From NCBI RefSeq assembly GCF_002764115.1, contig NZ_CP017940.1:2764501-2828500 (forward strand): a DNA stretch of 64,000 nucleotides, in the 5' to 3' direction. The notes under the pieces are model-generated. The model saw nothing but the letters and a program-made list of their open reading frames with translations, did no database searches and was not told where the DNA came from. The position numbers and the translations under genes are program-made. Positions 42,464 through 52,164 of this stretch are shown one piece after another. Every line of letters starts with the position of its first letter. Position 1 is the stretch's first letter. The stretch is from Phyllobacterium zundukense (GTDB lineage: Bacteria; Pseudomonadota; Alphaproteobacteria; Rhizobiales; Rhizobiaceae).

Positions 42464-44302
42464 ATGCTCTCACAAAGCGGAAACCTCTACTTTCAGGCAT
42501 TGGCGCTGCTGGCTGGGGCGATCATCGCCGCTCCGCTTTTCAAGCGCCTCGGGCTCGGCACGGTTCTCGGCTATCTCGCCGCGGGTCTGTTGATCGGGCC
42601 TCTGGCCAACCTCATCACTGATGGCGAACAAGTCCTGCATTTCTCCGAGCTTGGCGTTGTCTTCCTGCTTTTCGTGATTGGCCTGGAGTTGAAGCCCTCC
42701 CGCCTGTGGACGTTACGCCATGCGATTTTCGGCCTGGGCGCTGCACAAGTCATCGTGACAGGCGCTGCCTTGACGGGCCTGATCCTGGCATTCGATCTCA
42801 TGATGTGGCAAGCGGCTGTCGTGACTGGCTTTGGTCTCGCTCTTTCCTCGACGGCCTTCGCCATGCAGATTTTGGAAGAGCGCGGCGAAACGGCTACGCA
42901 GCACGGCCAGACTTCGTTCGCGATCCTGCTGTTCCAGGACCTCGCCATCGTGCCCTTGCTGGCAATGATTCCGGTCCTTGCACCTGGCTCGGCGCAGCAT
43001 CAGGCCGATCCGCTCGGTCAATTTCTCATTGCAGTGATCTGCATTGGCGCGATTGTCGCTGTCGGCCGATATCTGCTCAACCCGCTGTTCCGATTCATCG
43101 CCAATACCGGTGCCCGAGAGGTGATGATCGCGGCAGCGCTGTTCGTCGTGATCGGTGCTGCAGTGCTGATGCAATTTGCCGGATTGTCGATGGCCATGGG
43201 CGCTTTCATTGCCGGCGTACTGCTGGCGGAATCGTCATACCGGCACGAACTCGAAGCGGATATCGAGCCATTCCGCGGCGTTTTTCTTGGCCTGTTCTTC
43301 ATGGCGGTCGGCCTTTCGCTTGATCTGGAAGTTATCCTCAACAACTGGATGGCCATTCTTCTCGCCGTGCCGGTATTCATGGCCATCAAGGCGCTCGTTG
43401 TCTATGTTCTGGCGCGGCTGTTCCGCTCCAATCACAATGATGCGATACGGATTGCTTTCTTCCTGCCACAAGGCGGTGAGTTCGGCTTCGTGCTGTTTTC
43501 GACAGCTGCGGCGGCGGGATTGATGACCGGTTCGGTTGCCTCAGAATTGATTGCGGTTGTCACGCTTTCGATGGCCGTCATGCCGCTATCCGTTGCGCTT
43601 GGAAACAAGTTCCTGGTCAGCCACGATGCACATGATGAGATCGACGAGGATTTCGAAGGTGCCGGTGCCGATGTGATGATGATCGGTTTCTCGCGTTACG
43701 GGCAGATCGCCGCGCAAATCCTTCTGGCAGGCGGCAGCGACGTAACCGTGATCGATGCTTCCGCAGATCGTATCCGGGCTGCAGGCCGGTTCGGGTTCCG
43801 CATCTATTTCGGCGACGGTACGCGCAAGGAAGTGCTGGAAGCGGCGGGCATCAGGCAGGCGAAGATCGTCGCTGTCTGTACGCACAAGAAGGAAACCACG
43901 GATCAGATCGTTGAAATGATCCAGGCCGAATATCCGGACATCAAGCTGTTCGTGCGTTCCTATGACCGCGTGCACACGCTGAAGTTGCGGGCACGCGGCG
44001 TTCACTATGAGTTGCGTGAGACGTTCGAATCCGGTCTGGTCTTTGGCCGCCGGACGCTGGAAGAGCTGGGTGTCAGCGAAGAACTTGCTTACGAAATCAT
44101 GCAGGACATAAGGCGTCGCGACGAGGACCGCCTGCACATTCAGGCATCGGAAGGGCTGACCGCCGGCAATGATCTGCTGCTGACGCGACCTGTCACGCCT
44201 GAGCCATTGATCAAGCCAACACGCGAAGCCAAGCGAATCGATACAATCGCGGACGGGGAGATGGATGTCGCTGTCGAACCCGATGCAACGCCAGCAGAGT
44301 AG
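42464..44302 (+). CDS. CPA2 family potassium/proton antiporter with TrkA-N domain (KefB/KefC-like)
   Basis: 612 aa from the ATG at 42464 (MLSQSGNLYFQALALLAGAI); an earlier in-frame ATG at 42398 adds residues that look like leader. Residues ~5-380 form 12-13 membrane segments with AAGLLIGPLANLI, LGVVFLLFVIGLEL and ALSSTAFAMQILEERGE. A cytoplasmic RCK/TrkA-N domain follows (VMMIGFSRYGQIAAQILLAGGSDVTVIDASADR) with a nucleotide-binding GFSRYGQ loop. It probably exports K+ in exchange for H+ at the inner membrane. It diverges from the pmbA-like gene and converges on the patatin gene with 1 base between stops. Confidence 0.88.
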   Translation: MLSQSGNLYFQALALLAGAIIAAPLFKRLGLGTVLGYLAAGLLIGPLANLITDGEQVLHFSELGVVFLLFVIGLELKPSRLWTLRHAIFGLGAAQVIVTGAALTGLILAFDLMMWQAAVVTGFGLALSSTAFAMQILEERGETATQHGQTSFAILLFQDLAIVPLLAMIPVLAPGSAQHQADPLGQFLIAVICIGAIVAVGRYLLNPLFRFIANTGAREVMIAAALFVVIGAAVLMQFAGLSMAMGAFIAGVLLAESSYRHELEADIEPFRGVFLGLFFMAVGLSLDLEVILNNWMAILLAVPVFMAIKALVVYVLARLFRSNHNDAIRIAFFLPQGGEFGFVLFSTAAAAGLMTGSVASELIAVVTLSMAVMPLSVALGNKFLVSHDAHDEIDEDFEGAGADVMMIGFSRYGQIAAQILLAGGSDVTVIDASADRIRAAGRFGFRIYFGDGTRKEVLEAAGIRQAKIVAVCTHKKETTDQIVEMIQAEYPDIKLFVRSYDRVHTLKLRARGVHYELRETFESGLVFGRRTLEELGVSEELAYEIMQDIRRRDEDRLHIQASEGLTAGNDLLLTRPVTPEPLIKPTREAKRIDTIADGEMDVAVEPDATPAE

Positions 44303-44303
44303 A

Positions 44304-45206
44304 TCACTCCAGTTCGCGGTGCTCGACATAGGTGATGGCTGCGTCAACAGCGCGCTTTAGTTCGTCCTTGATGCCAGCCGACTCGCGCAGAACCTGTTCG
44401 ACCCGGAGAAAATCGAGCACACCAAACCGGGCAACGCTCGGGCGCAGGAAGATCGCCGGCGGGTCCGTGCGCAACCGCGTCGCAATAATCGACTGCATCA
44501 TCAACTGACTGGCACCGAACATGGCATCGATCGACGACGGAAACTTGCCAATATCACCTTCCGGGCCACCAACCACGTCGATGGCGATGACGAACTGCGC
44601 CTTGTTCTTCAGATGGTCAAAGGGAACGGGGTTATAGATGCCGCCATCGATCAGGATACGGTCGTCACGGCGGACCGGGCGGAATAGTGCGGGTATGGCT
44701 GCGGAGGCAGCGATGGCACTGAAAAGGTCGCCGTCGGCGATCGGCACCTCCTGCTGCCCGTAGAAGTCGGTGGCGGTAACACTCAAGGGGATGCGCAATT
44801 CCTCGAAAGAGTCGGGTATCCTGTCAGGAAGGAAGTTTCTCAAGACCCTTTCGATATTGAACTGGCTGAGGCGAATGCCTCCACCAAACATTTCGCCGAA
44901 GCTTGCCGGGCGCAAGCGCCACAGGCGTGCGGCAATTTCCGCGCGCCGCGACAGGGTGGCAACAGCATACTCGCGGATATCGCGCCCGGACATGCCCGCC
45001 GCCATGCCCGCACCCATGATCGCGCCAATGGAGGAACCGGAAATTGCTGTCGGGGTGATGCCGAGCTCATCCAGTGCCTCGATGACATTGATATGGGCGA
45101 GGCCCCTCGCCCCGCCACCGCCGAACGCGATGGCAAAGGTCGGACCGCCGGCTGCACTCGCTGCGCCGGCCGATCCATTTCCCTCTGCCAGATCGCGTGC
45201 GACCAT
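44304..45206 (-). CDS. Patatin-like phospholipase family protein (RssA-like)
   Basis: 300 aa. The oxyanion hole GGGGARGLAHINV, the nucleophile elbow ISGSSIGAIMGAG (GxSxG) and the catalytic Asp in LIDGGIYNPVP give a complete Ser-Asp dyad. No signal peptide is seen, so it is cytoplasmic or membrane-associated. Substrates are probably phospholipids or other acyl esters. It starts 14 bases after the second M16 gene and ends the rluB-rsmD-M16-M16-patatin run. Confidence 0.88.
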   Translation of the reverse strand: MVARDLAEGNGSAGAASAAGGPTFAIAFGGGGARGLAHINVIEALDELGITPTAISGSSIGAIMGAGMAAGMSGRDIREYAVATLSRRAEIAARLWRLRPASFGEMFGGGIRLSQFNIERVLRNFLPDRIPDSFEELRIPLSVTATDFYGQQEVPIADGDLFSAIAASAAIPALFRPVRRDDRILIDGGIYNPVPFDHLKNKAQFVIAIDVVGGPEGDIGKFPSSIDAMFGASQLMMQSIIATRLRTDPPAIFLRPSVARFGVLDFLRVEQVLRESAGIKDELKRAVDAAITYVEHRELE

Positions 45207-45220
45207 GACGTTTCCCTCAA

Positions 45221-46531
45221 TCAGGATTGCGGTGGTCCGACAATCAGAACCGCGGGATCGGTTTCGAGCAGTTTCCCAGCCACTGCCTTTACCTGATCCA
45301 GTGTTACAGCATTGATCAGGTCCGCGCGCTTGTCTATGTAGTCGCGCCCCAGGTTTTCATCCTGCAGGCCGAGCAGCGTGCTGGCGACGGCCGACGATGA
45401 GTCCAGGTTGTTCACGGCGTAAGAACCAACCAGATATTTCTTGGCCTCGACCAGTTCCTCTTCCGTCGGACCATCCTTGGCCATCTTGGCGATTTCGGTC
45501 TTAAGTATCTGCAGGGTCTCATTGGCACGGTCTGCCCGTGTTGCAGTCGATACCATCAGGGCTGCCATGTGGTCGCGATTGACCAGGTTCGAACCTGCCG
45601 AATAGGCAAGGCCACGCTTTTCCCGCACCTCATTGTAGATGCGCGAGGAGAATGTGCCGCCACCCAGAATATGATTCATGATGTAGGCAGGGAAGAAATC
45701 CGGAGCCTGGCGGCGTACACCGGGATAGACCATGGAAATTGATGTCTGCGGCAGGGCATAGTCGACGCGCGTCGTCTGGCCAAAACCGAGTTTGGCGTCA
45801 GAGATCGGCTCGAGCTCGGCTTTCGCAGGCAGATCGCCAAAAACCTTGTCGAGAAGCGGCGCCAAATCCTCTGGACTGATCGAACCGACCACGCCAACAA
45901 TCAGATTGTCCCGGGCGAAATTGCGTTTGTGGAAGGTAACCAGATCGTCATGGGTTATTGCGGTCAGGCTCTGCTCCGTGCCGTCGGATTGGCGCGCATA
46001 GGGATGATCGCCATAGAGGGCTTCGGAGAATTTGCGGCCAGCAATCGTATTCGGATCACGTTCGGACGCCTTTATCCCGGCAACAACCTGCTGGCGAATA
46101 CGGTCGATGGGCGCTTGATCGAAACGAGGCTTGTTGACAGCAAGGGCCAGCAGGTCGATCGCAGTATCCCGCTTGTCCGCCAGCATGCGCATGGAACCGG
46201 TGATGCGGTCATCATCGGCGTTAAAACCCATTTCGGCCCCGACATCATCGAGCTTTTCCTGAAATGCGTCGGAGTCGATGTCCCCTGCACCTTCATCGAA
46301 GAGCCCGGTCATCAGGTTGGCGAGACCTTCCTTGCCTTTCGGATCCTGGGTCGAACCACCCTTGAACGAAAAGCGCATGGAAATCAGGGGCACGAAATCA
46401 TCCTGCACCAGCCAGGCACGTATGCCCTTTGGCGAGACGACTTCCTTGATCTCGACCGCATAGCCAGGGGCGACTGCAAAAAGCATCAATAACAGCGTGG
46501 CAGCAATTCGCTTAGACATTGGTCCGGTCAT
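45221..46531 (-). CDS. M16 peptidase family protein lacking the zinc motif
   Basis: 436 aa with a signal peptide ([17 protein letters not shown]). It has both halves of an M16 fold but no HxxEH, while keeping the C-terminal Arg/Tyr segment [16 protein letters not shown]. This is the non-catalytic partner of a two-chain periplasmic M16 protease. The ATG overlaps the stop of the catalytic partner gene by 4 bases (ATGA). A second ATG four codons in is a possible start. Confidence 0.9.
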   Translation of the reverse strand: MTGPMSKRIAATLLLMLFAVAPGYAVEIKEVVSPKGIRAWLVQDDFVPLISMRFSFKGGSTQDPKGKEGLANLMTGLFDEGAGDIDSDAFQEKLDDVGAEMGFNADDDRITGSMRMLADKRDTAIDLLALAVNKPRFDQAPIDRIRQQVVAGIKASERDPNTIAGRKFSEALYGDHPYARQSDGTEQSLTAITHDDLVTFHKRNFARDNLIVGVVGSISPEDLAPLLDKVFGDLPAKAELEPISDAKLGFGQTTRVDYALPQTSISMVYPGVRRQAPDFFPAYIMNHILGGGTFSSRIYNEVREKRGLAYSAGSNLVNRDHMAALMVSTATRADRANETLQILKTEIAKMAKDGPTEEELVEAKKYLVGSYAVNNLDSSSAVASTLLGLQDENLGRDYIDKRADLINAVTLDQVKAVAGKLLETDPAVLIVGPPQS

Positions 46532-48006
46532 TGAATGACTCCCTGCGCCGGCGGTTCCGGCTGTTGTGTTTCCCCGGAAGCAGGCGTTTCTCCCTCGATC
46601 TTCTGATCCGGCTTGCCGTCTTCCGGCATCAGGTAACTCGTCACCGAGCGACTATCGACAAGGTAGCGTTTCGCCACATCCTGAATGTCCTGAACCTTCA
46701 CCGCGCGGATGCGATCCGGCCATTCCTGGATGTCCTTTATAGTCTGGCCGGTGGAAAGCGTGGAACCATAGATGCGGGCCATGCTCGACTGACTGTCACG
46801 GGCGAAGATCATGCTTTTGAGGAAGCGGTTGCGCGCTTTTTCAAGTTCATCGGCCGTCACTCCGTCCTTGATGATCCTGGCGATCTGCGCGTCGATGCCG
46901 GCCTCGACGTCGGTTAGCGTGGCGGAGCCGCGCGGGGAACCATAGATACCGAAGCTACCGGCATCGAGCGATCCGCCCTGATAATAGGCACCGGCATTGG
47001 CGGCGGATCCATCCTGCACGACCAGCGCCTGATAGATACGGCTGCGGCTTGAGCCACCAAGAATTTCACTCAAAAGATCGAGTGCTTCCGCTTCGCCTGG
47101 CTTTGCACTCGTATAGGACGGCACGAGCCACATCTTCTGGAAACTCGGTTGCGAGACACGCGGGTCGGCCATGGAGACCGTCCGCTTCGTATTCTGCTCA
47201 GGCTCCTGCGGGCGCTGACGGTTTCCCGGTTCAGCCCGGCGCGGCACCTTGCCATAGGTCTTTTCGGTCAGCGCCTTGACCGTTGCAAGATCGACATCGC
47301 CCGAAACGACAAGCGTGGCATTATTGGGCGTATAGTATTTTTGGTAAAAGGCGAGAGCATCCTTGAGATTGAGCTGTTGCATCTCATGCAACCAGCCAAT
47401 CACGGGCATCCTGTAAGGGTGGTTCTGATAGAGCGTCGCATTGACCTCTTCCGCGAGCAAGGCCGCAGGATCGCTGTCGGTACGTGAGCGCCGCTCTTCC
47501 AGGACAACATCGCGCTCGGTCTTGACCACGTCCTCATTGAGGATGAGGTTTTCCATGCGGTCCGCCTCGTAGGTCATCACCATTTCAAGCGCTTGCGGCG
47601 CAACCTGCTGGTAGAAGGCAGTGTAGTCATAGGAAGTGAAGGCATTTTCCTGGCCGCCGATCTCGGCAACCTTGCGAGAGAACTCACCGGCCGGATAAGT
47701 CTTCGTCGCCTTGAACATCAGATGTTCAAAAAAATGCGCTATGCCGGATTTACCCGGTTCCTCATCGGCGGACCCGACGTGATACCAGAGCATGTGCGTG
47801 ACCACGGGGGCGCGATGGTCGGGGATAACCACAACTTCGAGACCATTTTCCAGATGAAATGACGAAACGTCGTCCTTGTCGGCCTTCTCAGCTACCACGG
47901 GTGCTTGTAGTGAAGTTTCGGCCCTTGCCGGTAAAACCGAACCCGGCGCGACAAGCGTGCCGATCAAGAGAAATGCCGCAACGTTGCGGCTCAGGGCGAA
48001 GGACAT
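46528..48006 (-). CDS. M16 zinc metallopeptidase, catalytic subunit
   Basis: 492 aa with an N-terminal signal peptide ([22 protein letters not shown]). The inverted zinc motif HFFEH lies in [18 protein letters not shown], and the third ligand Glu about 75 residues later in [16 protein letters not shown]. It should act in the periplasm with the product of the overlapping downstream gene. Substrate unknown; M16 proteases degrade peptides and misfolded envelope fragments. The C-terminus is Pro/Glu/Gln-rich. It follows rsmD by 47 bases. Confidence 0.93.
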   Translation of the reverse strand: MSFALSRNVAAFLLIGTLVAPGSVLPARAETSLQAPVVAEKADKDDVSSFHLENGLEVVVIPDHRAPVVTHMLWYHVGSADEEPGKSGIAHFFEHLMFKATKTYPAGEFSRKVAEIGGQENAFTSYDYTAFYQQVAPQALEMVMTYEADRMENLILNEDVVKTERDVVLEERRSRTDSDPAALLAEEVNATLYQNHPYRMPVIGWLHEMQQLNLKDALAFYQKYYTPNNATLVVSGDVDLATVKALTEKTYGKVPRRAEPGNRQRPQEPEQNTKRTVSMADPRVSQPSFQKMWLVPSYTSAKPGEAEALDLLSEILGGSSRSRIYQALVVQDGSAANAGAYYQGGSLDAGSFGIYGSPRGSATLTDVEAGIDAQIARIIKDGVTADELEKARNRFLKSMIFARDSQSSMARIYGSTLSTGQTIKDIQEWPDRIRAVKVQDIQDVAKRYLVDSRSVTSYLMPEDGKPDQKIEGETPASGETQQPEPPAQGVIQ

Positions 48007-48053
48007 TCAGATCGATCCAGTTCTGTTTCACGAGTGGCGATACGATCCGGCTT

Positions 48054-48611
48054 TTACGTCCGTAATGTGACAAGCCTTATGATCGTTCCGCCGTAGGGGC
48101 GTTCTTCAACAACCGAGAAACGTGGATCGAGATCGATCATCGCCTCGGCTTCTTCTTCAAGCACCAGAAGTGTGTCGGGATTGAGCCAGCCGCCGTCAAG
48201 CGCGGACTTGAATGCCATTTCGCCAAGGCCCTTGCCATAGGGCGGATCGGCGAAAACCAGATCGAACGGTTCGATGGTTCCCGCATCCCCGAGCTTGGTC
48301 GCATCGCGGCGGAAAATCTTGGTATTGCCGAGAAGACCGAATGCCTCGACATTGGTGCGGATCAGCCCGCGCCCTTCTGTCGACTCCTCGATGAAAACGC
48401 CATAGCGTGCACCGCGTGACAGGGCTTCGAGGCCCAGCGCACCCGTCCCGGCGAAGAGATCGAGAACGCGTGTCGATTGAAACTTTTCCGGATAATTGTG
48501 CACCAGAATGTTGAAAAGGCTCTCGCGTGTCCGGTCGGTCGTCGGCCGGATCGCATTGGAGCCGGGCGTCGCCAGAGCGCGCCCGCGAAATTTCCCGCCG
48601 ACAATCCGCAT
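48054..48611 (-). CDS. rsmD: 16S rRNA (guanine966-N2)-methyltransferase
   Basis: 185 aa. The SAM-binding motif VLDLFAGTGALGLEALSRGA, the N-terminal MRIVGGKFRGRAL and the catalytic motif FADPPYGKGLGE define RsmD, which methylates G966 of 16S rRNA during 30S assembly. The start is 12 bases after the rluB-type gene, an RNA-modification pairing common in this order. Confidence 0.94.
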   Translation of the reverse strand: MRIVGGKFRGRALATPGSNAIRPTTDRTRESLFNILVHNYPEKFQSTRVLDLFAGTGALGLEALSRGARYGVFIEESTEGRGLIRTNVEAFGLLGNTKIFRRDATKLGDAGTIEPFDLVFADPPYGKGLGEMAFKSALDGGWLNPDTLLVLEEEAEAMIDLDPRFSVVEERPYGGTIIRLVTLRT

Positions 48612-48623
48612 CAGAGCATGCCC

Positions 48624-50546
48624 TTAAGATTTAGGCTTGTTGCCACGCGGCGGGCGACCTGCACCACCACCGGGGCCACCACGTGGCGCGCCCCCACGAG
48701 GTGCACCTTTCGGGCCGCCATAAGGCCGGTCGCCGCTCTTACCGTCCTGACGGCCAGGCGCACGTGTCGGCTTGCCGCTGGCGCCGTAGGGACGTTCGGA
48801 ACGGGTTGGCCGCTCCGACTGGACTGGTTTGTCGCCCCGAGCTTCGCGCTCTTTCAATTCGGCACGTTCGCGCTTGCCTACGCGTGGCGGGCGAGCGGGA
48901 CGCGCGTCTTCGCGTGCACCTTGCGGGCGATCCGATCCGAAAGCCCGCTTCGGACGCTCTGCCCTGTCATCATCACCGCGCGGCGGGCGCGGAGAATAGC
49001 TGCGCGGCTTGTCGCCGCCGGCAAACCCACCGGCAGGACGGTCCGTTCTGGACCTGTCGCGATCTTCCCGATCCCCGGCGGAGCGTTCACTGGGAGAACG
49101 GGCCGGGCGAGCCGCACCTTCACCGAAACGCTTTGGCTTGTCGGTGCTCGCGCCTTCGGCACGGTTGCGCTGGTTGCGCGATTCCACGGCTTTGGCTCGC
49201 GCCGCACCCATGGGACGGGCACCCGGCGCCATCCAAACATTGGCCGAGCGGGATTTTCGTGGAGCAAGTGCCTCGTCTTCCTTGCGCTCGCGATCCGCTT
49301 TCGATGCGACGCCGCCGCGTGGCTTTTGCTCACCGTCGCGGGGCGGCCGGGCTGGCCGCTCATCGCGAGGTCCTCGTGCTGGCCGCTCATCGCGGCTCGC
49401 GCGCGGCGCAGCCGGTCGATCCGTAGGGGCCGTCGTCCAGCGGGAAAGATTCTCTTCCCGCTGTTCATCTTTGGATTTACGCGGCGGGCGTTTCTTGGCC
49501 ACCGGAGCGCTCGAAATCCATTCGGATGAGCGGCGCACAGGACGTTCGCGTGCCTCGGCAGATGGCTGCTGCACGGCTTCGCCCTTCACAGCGTCATTTG
49601 AAAACACATTTATGATCGGTGCATCAAAATCCGCACCCGACTCTTCGATCAGCCGTTCGCCGAGCTGGTCGCGCAAGGTGCGGCCGTTCATTTCCCGTAC
49701 CGATCCTTCCGGCAGGTCGCCCAGCTGGAACGGCCCATAGGAAATGCGGATCAGGCGATTGACCGAAAGTCCGAGCGCGCCGAGCACATTCTTGACCTCG
49801 CGGTTCTTGCCTTCGCGCAGCCCAACCATGATCCAGACATTCGAGCCCTGTTCGCGCTCCAGCGTCGCTTCGATTGCACCATAGAAAACGCCATCGACAG
49901 CGATGCCGTCTTTCAGTGTATCGAGCTTTTCCTGGGTGACGCTGCCATGGGCGCGAACGCGGTAACGGCGCAACCAGCCGGTGGAAGGCAATTCCAGCGC
50001 GCGGGAAAGTCCGCCATCATTGGTCAGAAGCAAAAGGCCCTCGGTATTGATATCGAGCCGGCCAACGGAAAGAACACGCGGCATATCCTTCGGCAGCGAT
50101 TCAAAGACCGTCTGGCGCCCTTCCGGGTCGCGATTGGTCGTCACCAGGCCGGCGGGCTTGTGATAGAGCCACAGGCGCGTGCGCTCCTTTTCCGGCAGCG
50201 GCTTGCCGTCCACTTCGATACGATCGGTGCGCAGAACGTTGATGGCCGGGCTTTCCAGCCGCTTGCCATTGACGGAAACGCGGCCGGCGGCAATCATGGT
50301 TTCGGCTTCGCGGCGCGAGGCTATGCCAGCACGGGCCAGACGCTTGGCGATACGCTCGCCGTCTTCTACGGGAGCTTCGTCATGCGATGATTTGCGTGCT
50401 TCAAAACCGCGCTTTGCGGGAGCGGCATCATCGAACTTGTGGGGCCCCTTGGAACCAAAGCGGCCACCACCGCCGTCCTTCTTGTCGAAGCTGCGCTTTT
50501 CAAAGGGGCGTTTGCCGCCCTTTTTGTCGTCATTTGAACTTGTCAT
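48624..50546 (-). CDS. rluB: RluB-type 23S rRNA pseudouridine synthase with long disordered tails
   Basis: 640 aa. A Lys/Gly/Asp-rich N-terminal tail of ~60 residues is followed by an S4 RNA-binding domain ([22 protein letters not shown]) and the synthase core, with the catalytic Asp in [19 protein letters not shown] and [17 protein letters not shown]. Residues ~320-640 are a very long Arg/Pro/Gly/Asp/Lys-rich tail ending PRGNKPKS, about as long as the rest of the protein. The family converts U to pseudouridine in 23S rRNA (position 2605 in E. coli); the exact target here is inferred. It heads an operon with rsmD. Confidence 0.88.
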   Translation of the reverse strand: MTSSNDDKKGGKRPFEKRSFDKKDGGGGRFGSKGPHKFDDAAPAKRGFEARKSSHDEAPVEDGERIAKRLARAGIASRREAETMIAAGRVSVNGKRLESPAINVLRTDRIEVDGKPLPEKERTRLWLYHKPAGLVTTNRDPEGRQTVFESLPKDMPRVLSVGRLDINTEGLLLLTNDGGLSRALELPSTGWLRRYRVRAHGSVTQEKLDTLKDGIAVDGVFYGAIEATLEREQGSNVWIMVGLREGKNREVKNVLGALGLSVNRLIRISYGPFQLGDLPEGSVREMNGRTLRDQLGERLIEESGADFDAPIINVFSNDAVKGEAVQQPSAEARERPVRRSSEWISSAPVAKKRPPRKSKDEQREENLSRWTTAPTDRPAAPRASRDERPARGPRDERPARPPRDGEQKPRGGVASKADRERKEDEALAPRKSRSANVWMAPGARPMGAARAKAVESRNQRNRAEGASTDKPKRFGEGAARPARSPSERSAGDREDRDRSRTDRPAGGFAGGDKPRSYSPRPPRGDDDRAERPKRAFGSDRPQGAREDARPARPPRVGKRERAELKEREARGDKPVQSERPTRSERPYGASGKPTRAPGRQDGKSGDRPYGGPKGAPRGGAPRGGPGGGAGRPPRGNKPKS

Positions 50547-50623
50547 GGAATGTTTGCCTTTCAGCAGGGCTCACTACCAGCTATGAGGTGCTCTTGCGAG
50601 TAAATTCTGGACGATGAGACGGC

Positions 50624-51076
50624 GTGAAACAAAAAACTGACCCAATGAGTGTGGCTTTGACTGAGGCGCATCGCGCGGCGGCGCGCGGCGAGGTGCCCAT
50701 CGGTGCCGTTCTGGTCAAGGATGGAACCATACTCGCCAGCGCGGGGAACCGCACGCGTGAGTTGAACGATCCCACCGCCCACGCGGAAATTCTCGTTATT
50801 CGCGAAGCCTGCCGCGTTCTCGACAATGAACGCCTCTCGGGTTGCGATCTCTATGTAACGCTCGAGCCGTGCACCATGTGCGCCGCCGCGATCTCGTTCG
50901 CCCGCATCAGGCGGCTCTATTACGGTGCTCAGGACATCAAAGGCGGCGGAGTGGAAAACGGAGCCCGGTTTTATGCGCAGCCCACCTGCCTCCATGTGCC
51001 GGAAGTCTACTCCGGGTTCAAGGAACAGGAGGCGGAAGTCATACTCAAGGAATTCTTCCGCACCAAAAGGTTCTAG
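50624..51076 (+). CDS. tadA: tRNA adenosine(34) deaminase
   Basis: 150 aa from a GTG at 50624 (an ATG lies 7 codons in). The cytidine-deaminase fold has the zinc/catalytic motif HAEILVIREA and the second zinc motif EPCTMCAAAI, with RGEVPIGAVLVKDG near the start. TadA converts A34 to inosine in tRNA-Arg(ACG) and is essential in most bacteria. It diverges from the pseudouridine synthase gene and its stop overlaps the convergent DUF4105 gene by 4 bases. Confidence 0.94.
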   Translation: MKQKTDPMSVALTEAHRAAARGEVPIGAVLVKDGTILASAGNRTRELNDPTAHAEILVIREACRVLDNERLSGCDLYVTLEPCTMCAAAISFARIRRLYYGAQDIKGGGVENGARFYAQPTCLHVPEVYSGFKEQEAEVILKEFFRTKRF

Positions 51077-52059
51077 TTTTCAACACGGATTTTCGTGGAG
51101 AAATCCGGATCATTATCGGCATCCAGGGCGCGCTGGTTGATCAGGGCTGATTTCACCACCTCATCCAGCGGCTTTTGCCGGTCGATTGCGCCAAGGTCGT
51201 AAAGATAGCCCGGCAGATAGCCCGAGAGGACAATACGATAATCGAGGGGAATATCCGGCGTTATCGCACGCACCATGTCGAAAATTACGGTCGTGCAGTT
51301 GGCCGTTATCGTATTGTAGAACTTTGCAGTCGTTGCCAGTTGGTTGGCATTGTTAAGATAGGACAAGAACAGCGCCTGGCGCATCTCCGGCTTGAGGTTG
51401 ATGCGGTAGCGATAGACGTCTTCCTTGCGGATATTGGTGCGCAGGCGAATGATATCGCGCTCGTCGGCGGCGATCATGGCCAATTCGAACTCCTTGAAGA
51501 AGCCGCCAATTTCCGAGAACTGTTCGTGACGTTCCTTGCGGATTTCGGCCGAAAAGACAACGTGGTCGCCGTTGTTGAAGCCGAAGCTGACCAATGTATG
51601 GGCGATGGCAGGATTAGACCAATAGGACAGAAATATATCGACGGACGCCAGATCCTGAAGATCATAGGAACGGACTTCCCAACGCGGGGAGAAATCCGTT
51701 GGCGTACGCCATTCGAAATTGCGCACATTGGCCAGCGTCACGTGGCTGCCATTGAGCGTGCCTGTGACGGTTTGCGCCACATCTTCAGCCCAGATCCGGT
51801 TCAGGGATGGCGTGATCGTGTTCCACCAGTATCCAAGACCGATCATGACCGGCACAAGCACGATCAAGGCACGGCGGGGGCGGCCCCTGAACTCAAGCCA
51901 CAGAACTGCGAAGGCGGCACCTGCCCAAAGGATAAGACAGCCAATGTTTCCTGCAACGCCAAATGGCAGCTGATACCAGAGCGCAAATCCGCCCCAGACA
52001 AAGGCAAGCAACGTGAACAGGACAAGCAGGATCAGTCCAAGAAAGCGCAGGATGAACAA
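51073..52059 (-). CDS. DUF4105 family membrane protein
   Basis: 328 aa. Three hydrophobic segments occupy residues 1-85 (ILRFLGLILLVLFTLLAFVWGG; VAGNIGCLILWAGAAFAVLWL; ALIVLVPVMIGLGYWW). The rest is a soluble DUF4105 domain (YDLQDLASVDIFLSYWSNPAIAHTLVSFGF split by short loops, then YNTITANCTTVIFDMV). DUF4105 is related to the Lnb N-terminal periplasmic lipoprotein-processing domain and carries a conserved Cys (NCTT) that may be catalytic. It is probably an inner-membrane protein facing the periplasm; function unknown. Confidence 0.85.
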   Translation of the reverse strand: MFILRFLGLILLVLFTLLAFVWGGFALWYQLPFGVAGNIGCLILWAGAAFAVLWLEFRGRPRRALIVLVPVMIGLGYWWNTITPSLNRIWAEDVAQTVTGTLNGSHVTLANVRNFEWRTPTDFSPRWEVRSYDLQDLASVDIFLSYWSNPAIAHTLVSFGFNNGDHVVFSAEIRKERHEQFSEIGGFFKEFELAMIAADERDIIRLRTNIRKEDVYRYRINLKPEMRQALFLSYLNNANQLATTAKFYNTITANCTTVIFDMVRAITPDIPLDYRIVLSGYLPGYLYDLGAIDRQKPLDEVVKSALINQRALDADNDPDFSTKIRVEN

Positions 52060-52164
52060 TTGTTTGCGGTCCTCGATTGGAAGGATGGAAGCGACGCGTT
52101 TTCCTTATAGAGGAAAACAATGGGCCGAGGCATCCATCCGTTCCAAATTTTTGCACGAGGTGGA

